Assembly (NCBI GenBank): GCA_022702545.1 | Contig: JAHRBC010000005.1 | Span: 1,240,001-1,304,000, forward strand | Direction of reading: 5' to 3' | DNA length: 64,000 nucleotides | Origin: Phycomyces nitens | Taxonomy: Eukaryota; Mucoromycota; Mucoromycetes; Mucorales; Phycomycetaceae | The notes under the pieces: model-generated | Told to the model about the DNA's origin: nothing | The model's input: the letters and a program-made list of their open reading frames with translations, nothing else | The model's database searches: none | Shown here: positions 58,729 through 64,000 of the stretch, piece by piece | Numbering within the stretch: position 1 is the first letter of the stretch | How the letters are laid out: the number at the start of each line of letters is the position of its first letter | Translations under genes and position numbers: made by a program

Positions 58729-61700
58729 TTAATCTTCTTGGCCATACCAAGGACAGTTTCCGTACACAGCAGCACTCTCTTCGGTATCCTTTACACATCG
58801 GAATCCGATAGCAGCAGAGCGATCGATTGACTGCGACATGAGCAAGTATTTGCCATGCTCATCGTTTCTGTAGGCCTGGGGGAAGTACCGATCACTGCAC
58901 TGGGGCTTATAGTACGACCCACCACGAATGACAGCAGCACGAGTATGTTCATCGACATAGACATCTGTCCACTCCCAAACATTGCCGACCAAATCATAGA
59001 CACCAAATACGGAACGGCCTTGGACATGGGTATCAACATCAGCAGCAGGGTGATCGGGATAGAGACGATCACGGCCAGTGTAAGGTTCTGGTACCTTGGT
59101 TTCATCCCAACATTCTCCCCAAGGATAAGCACGGTATTCCACACCACCTTGAGCCACGTACTGCCACTCCCACTCGTGAGGCAAGCTATAGAGATGTGAT
59201 TAGCTTGTCATATAATCAAAGCTTGTGAGTCTTGATCCTTACCGTTTTCCAGCCCATTTGGCATAAGCACGGGCATCTTCAATAGAGACATGGGTAACAG
59301 GCTTGTTTCCACCATCACATGGATAGCTTCCTTCAACCCAATGTTTAAGGAAATTTGTAGGATCAGAAGGCTGGTACTTTGAGTCATCCAAAAAGTCCTT
59401 GAACTGTTTTTCAGTTACAGGATAGATATCCATATAAAACGATCTCATTTTGATCTGATGAGGATGATGGACTCGGGTCGGTTCAAATCTAAAGAAGTAC
59501 AAGATTCTGTAAGTAACACATTGTGTATGTGTGGACTTTTAAAATGGACTTACTCCCAAGGATACTTGATATCAACTCCAGGGTATTCTGATCCTATATT
59601 GATTAAAAGACAGGATAAGAACCAATACCTGATTTGTGTTTGGGGGGTCATTTACCTGGAGGATGAGGCTCACGACCATTGATACGGAATTCAAAGTGGT
59701 CACCATCAATACGGACCATTAATGGTGGTGCTTCAGTGGCAATAGGTGAAACTGTGACCTCGTCAAGCTCTTGCCAGAGAATAGAGCTGGAAATTGGGTA
59801 ACGCTGAAGAGGGATCTTGGAGCGTTCGGCCATAAACTTCAAGAATACTTCAAACTCATGGGGCAATTGTACCATGTCTGGAGATACAAAGATACAACCG
59901 TAACCCTTGGGCTCGATATCAAAGCTCAAGGTAGCCAGACCATCGACAACATTAGTGGGGTAAATTTCTTGACCGTGCCAGACATCGTAGAACTGATAGC
60001 CAATCTGATAAGCTACCACAATCTGGTGGCCGGTTACTTGGAAAGGACCACGGTTCACAAATGTCCACAGCACTTGCTCAGGTGTGGTAGATGAGCGCCA
60101 GCGACTGCTAAACACATTCTTGTAGTTGATACAAGGCGAATGAGGTTCCCATTCAGGGGAGCTGAAAAATGTTGGGCCAAACGCACGAAGGATTCCAGAA
60201 GTACGACGAAGTGCCTCGCCATCACGGGGACTCATCTGGTTCCAGGTACCAAAGATGTTTTCCCATGTTTCAACACCAATACCTTTTTATACAGAAATAA
60301 GCTTTCTGACAGACATTGAAGGATATTTTACCATTGAAAAAGGCGTGTTGGATCAATTCAGTCTTGTTACGGGACCAGCGGTCCATGGAGTGTGTCATAT
60401 GCTTGGGTTCAAAGTACTTGCGTGATGCAATGGTAGGCACACGGCTGCAAAGAACAAACATACAACATGTCAGTCAACAGTGCATTGTACATGCATAAGT
60501 GCATCGATTCTCTTACAGTTTAGTGTCATATTTGGCTAATAAAAATAACAGAAAAATCCAATAAATGTTAATACTTGAGCTCTGAAACTATATCTTTATA
60601 GACTTGCCCATATCCATAGTGTTGAAGCGTAGGATCTAAGGTAGATGATAAGCATTGTTATTATCTGAGTGGATATTTTCCATAACGACTGATACTTACA
60701 GCTGTATCATCTTCATCCGGACCACGGCTCATTGACTCTGATGCATTTGCTGTAGCCTGCAGTACGAGTGGATGTCCAATGGCTAGAGAGTTCATCCAGT
60801 AATCCTGAGTAATGAATGAAACCTCGCTGGACATGCCATCCACGTTGTACTCCTCTGTTTCAAAAAAAAAAGATTTATAAGCAACAGCACATATATAAAG
60901 AAGATTCAAACTTACTAAAGAGTCTTGGAAGAATATAACTCCAGGCAGCTTGAGGGTCTCGCTATAGCGTACAGGTTTAGTCAAGTAATGATATGTGTTT
61001 TTGACTTACAGTGCCGTTATCCCAAGCAAGGACAGGGAGGAGGACCTTTATGCCCTTCTTGTGGAACTGCTCTACTAGACCACGAGTTCCAAATGTACCT
61101 GAATATACACAAATATTGTTTGTTATTGTACTTTTTGATAACCATGCTGTCCTACCTCCGGGAAGGCACCGGAAAAAGTCTTCTGTATTACGACTGTCGC
61201 ATCCCAAGTTGGGGACTGAGGGCCAAACCTTGATTGTGAAGGAAAATGTTATTCAGGGTTCTTTAAATGAGACAATTCAGGAGATTAAGAGAAGCTGAAG
61301 GGGGGGCTTACAACAACAGAATCTATTTGACCATAACGCTCTTCGGTGTCTATGATGCAAGATGTTATGCACAAGGGTCAATACTGGAGCATAGGATTTT
61401 ATGAAAATGTTCTAATTACCTTTCAAGAAACGGTCGACAGTGTATTGGTTGGTTTTGTAGTCATACAAGAACAGGTCGTGAGCCATTACATGTGGCTGGA
61501 CATAGCTGGATTTTACCCACTATCACAAACGTTAACTGGGGAACTTAATGGTTCAATTTACCTCTAGAGATGGAACATCATGACCAGCCGTAACATCATC
61601 TTTTGGGGCCTTGTCGCATTGCTCTCGACGCCATTTACGCATTGCCATATTCCAGTGAGCAAACTCGCGTGGAGAAGAGGGACCATCGATCTGGTGAGGA

Positions 61701-61744
61701 CGCAATTTGAGATTGTATTCTCCAGTCAAAGGCTTGATCAACAT
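58729..61744 (-). CDS. Large protein with N-terminal glycosidase-like region and C-terminal FGE-sulfatase-like domain
   Basis: ATG 61744 begins MLIKPLTGEYNLKLRPHQID; the stop is at 58729, with about 13 exons. The N-terminal two-thirds contain WPSVPNLGCDSRNTEDFFRC, GTRGLVEQFHKKGIKVLLPV with LAWDNGTRDP, EEYNVDGMS, MDRWSRNKTELIQHAFFNG and GVETWENIFGTWNQ, features that suggest a TIM-barrel glycoside-hydrolase-like fold (inference). A beta-sandwich-like region (WTFVNRGPFQVTGHQIVVAY) follows. The last 250 residues form an FGE-sulfatase/PvdO/EgtB-type domain: MRSFYMDIYPVTEKQFKDFL, PVTHVSIEDARAYAKWAGKR, LPHEWEWQYVAQGG, YPWGE, VYDLVGNVWEWTD, IRGGSYY and GFRCVKD. The paired catalytic cysteines of true FGE are not seen in their usual spacing. 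It is not Egt1, since no methyltransferase domain is present. Confidence 0.8.
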
Positions 61745-62694
61745 TGTGCTGTAGATGAGAAGTGAGGATTAGATGAATAGAGAGAAAGAGAGAGAGTATT
61801 GACAGTAGCTTATATACTATCAAGAAAATAACGTTTATTATCATTGGAGTATCACAGACCTTAATATATCGAAAGGTTAGCCGTGATGGACTAAAGGGGT
61901 GATGATTACACTTTCTGTGGTGGCAAAACAGAGTGTGATTATGTGTGCAGATCCAAAAATAAGCTGACAGCCGCAACGATGTTGAAGGTCAAACAGACGA
62001 TCAATAACTAGGCTATTTTCAGTGTGTGTTATACATTAACAATAAGCTCAACGCCTCTTCTAAAACCAATTCGACAGTAACCCCTTTGCTTCTCCTATAT
62101 ATGTTGCTTTTCTTTTTAGAGTGAAATAACAAGATCAGCTTTGCTCATTATAGAACACCCATCCCTTTATTCCCTCGATTCTAGCCTTTGGATACTCCTA
62201 GCACTCTAAAGCCTGGAGAAACCGGCAGATTACTGAAACACTTGTAACAAGACTTATTTTGTTTTAGCTGACAAAACATTGCAAACCCAACCATGACTTG
62301 AACCCAAAAAGAGGTTACTCGAATTGGAGACAAAAAGAGCAAGGAAAACAATTAGATTTAGATGTTGAAAGATGTGCAAAACAATATACATTTATTTATA
62401 CATTTATTTATCTATTTATTTATGTAGTAATTAATTAATGAATAAAATTGATCCTGCTCCATTGAAAAAGACATGTTGGAAATCCATCATGAATACTTTT
62501 TCAATAAATCATGGTAAACTCGAATATATTTCTTGCAAAAGACATCTTTCGAGTCTGTTCATAGTGACGACTCGCTTTTATTGGATTCAATTCGCATTAA
62601 TCAAAAATAATAACAATAATATTTATATAGATTTTTTGATACATACATACTACATACAATTTCTTTCCTACCACCAAAAAATACCCAAACGTCA
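61745..62694. other. Divergent intergenic region
   Basis: 950 bp between two divergent start codons, with a GAGAGA run near 61783-61796 and ATTTATTT repeats near 62390-62420. It should hold both promoters, but no site was recognised. Confidence 0.45.
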
Positions 62695-64000
62695 ATGACA
62701 GAGCCACGTACAGTTGTGGTTCTGGATGGTCATCCGGCCACAATCAACTTAACCGTCTCTCCCGCAGATCCCAATCTCGCCATTTCACGTACGGTGCAAA
62801 GAAACAACAACAATAACGCCAGACACACAGACTAATTGACATTTAATGATTACAGAACAACTGCCACCATTTCCACTTTGGTCATCAATCGTAGATGGCA
62901 CACTTGGATTCTGTCGGATTGCATGGGATCTGTGTAGACCAGATCGTGCACCCGTAAGCCATTCAAAACAATATCCCAGATACCAATGATTGAATATTAC
63001 AACAAACACAATCGTAATAATTTTATTATATACATGCATATGCATGTCACCCATAAAATGCACATTGCTAGGTTCGAGTAATCGTAGCCAAGCAGGAAAC
63101 CCAAGTACTCAACTCATGGCGAGATCCTGACCAGACCCTTGTCAAGGTGTCTAATGGCTTCCGAGCCACCCAACCCAAAGGTCCACTTGCTAGTAATGAG
63201 CGTCTGGGCCCAGCATTGAAACAGGCGTTTAGTGCTCTCTTGTCGAGCAAAGGACCACCCTTGCCTCGCTGGCGCCGGTTTAGGATCGTGCTCGTAATCC
63301 TACGCAAGAAGCAAGACGAGGTCGGATACATGTACCGAGACAATGAGGACGATACGGAAACTATGGATCTAAAGAGTCTTGTGTTTGAGGCATTGCATAC
63401 ATTGACGCCTGACAAACTATCAACGTAAGTTCATAATAGAGAAATATGTATGGTTCAATGAAACGCCAAATGACTTTTTGTTTGATGGGTTGCATAGAGT
63501 CAAACACGTACAGGTAGATGTACTGAGACTTTTACCTAATAATGAAGTCGTGGGAGATATGTTACCTTGCCAGGTTTGTATTCACAGGAAATAATAATAA
63601 TACAGTGTTTGGTGATTTGTTAAGCTGGTTTCTTGGCAAATCTAGATCTCGCCCCAACTGACACTGTCGGTCTATAATGTGCCAAACGGAAGAAACGATC
63701 TTCATCAGGCCATGATCAATCTAGCACAGCAATATTACAATGTCAATCATTTACTGGTCTCCAAGATCCCCATGAAGGTGCACAATCGACTTTTTTTTCC
63801 TTTTTTTGAAATAAACAGGTCGAATGGCTACTGATTAGTTATATAGACAAAGGCAGATCTGGCCCATCCCAATCAGACTACAACCAAGACGGTCTCGTTT
63901 TATTACCAGGCCGGGTGCCAGCATCGTCTTGATCTAAAGACCCCAACACCAGAATCAAAACTCCATCACCCAGACTTCCTCAACGATCGTACTACAAATC
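62695..64000 (+). CDS. INTS13: Integrator complex subunit 13 / Asunder homologue, 5' part
   Basis: INTS13 (Asunder) is a subunit of the Integrator complex, which processes snRNA and terminates transcription. ATG 62695 begins MTEPRTVVVLDGHPATINL. Exons join to PPFPLWSSIVDGTLGFCRIA, then WDLCRP, VRVIVAKQETQVLNSWRDPD, ALHTLTPDKLST, VKHVQVDVLRLLPNN and DLHQAMINLAQQYYNVNHLL, ending VSKIPMKVEWLL. The order VVD/VLDG, LW-S-VE/D-CRI, VLNSW-DQ-L and LA-QY-N-IPMK parallels animal INTS13. A possible intron near 63918-63971 would avoid a TGA at 63932, and the gene runs off the window. The call rests on motif recall along about 350 residues. Confidence 0.72.

Noticed and set aside
58729..61744. Ergothioneine synthase Egt1
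   Set aside because: The C-terminal domain type fits, but the N-terminal methyltransferase and DinB-like iron-binding regions are not present.

Overview
The window looks like a nuclear genomic segment of an early-diverging fungus, most likely Mucoromycota. Genes are split by many short (about 50-75 bp) GT-AG introns, intergenic DNA is AT-rich, and several genes match fungal or animal-like families. Those include Ski2, Dna2, an SLC35B4/Yea4-type transporter, Rpn13, a HAUS4-like augmin subunit and an Integrator INTS13/Asunder homologue. No bacterial operons, ribosome binding sites, rRNA or CRISPR are seen. The clade assignment is inference from gene content.

Layout. 1-5.7 kb: 3' end of a USP deubiquitinase, then a complete multi-exon Dna2 helicase/nuclease (+). 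6.3-6.8 kb: a small secreted cysteine-rich protein (-). 8.3-14.1 kb: a decayed Tc1/mariner copy split by a 4.4-kb element with 20-bp terminal inverted repeats and a TA duplication. That element carries an unrecognised six-exon gene, and a second copy of the gene's last coding exons lies in its opposite arm. 14.1-15.6 kb: first copy of a 1.5-kb dispersed repeat. 16.9-27 kb: Ski2 (-), a nucleotide-sugar transporter (-) and Rpn13 (+). 27.9-30.3 kb: Tc1 relics and a tRNA-Asp-like fragment. 31-32.9 kb: an orphan multipass membrane protein (+).

34.8-37.5 kb: two Tc1/IS630-like elements, one nearly intact with clear inverted repeats. 39.2-44.1 kb: a small acidic protein with a PP1-docking-like motif (+), an F-box/PP2-like protein (-), sorting nexin 3 (+) and a HAUS4-like protein (-). 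44.4-52.9 kb: a PD-(D/E)XK-like gene with two in-frame stops, an unrecognised gene, and three further transposon relics (two Tc1-type, one Harbinger-type). 52.9-54.3 kb: a second F-box/PP2-like gene with a pentapeptide-repeat tail. 55.9-57.5 kb: second copy of the dispersed repeat. 58.7-64 kb: a large protein ending in an FGE-sulfatase-like domain (-), divergent from INTS13/Asunder (+), which runs off the window.

The conserved genes are unrelated housekeeping functions (ubiquitin/proteasome, DNA replication, RNA decay, trafficking, spindle, snRNA processing) in a transposon-rich background. The best candidate for something undescribed is the nested inverted-repeat element at 9113-13526. Exon boundaries were worked out by eye from splice signals and reading frame, so individual junctions may be off.
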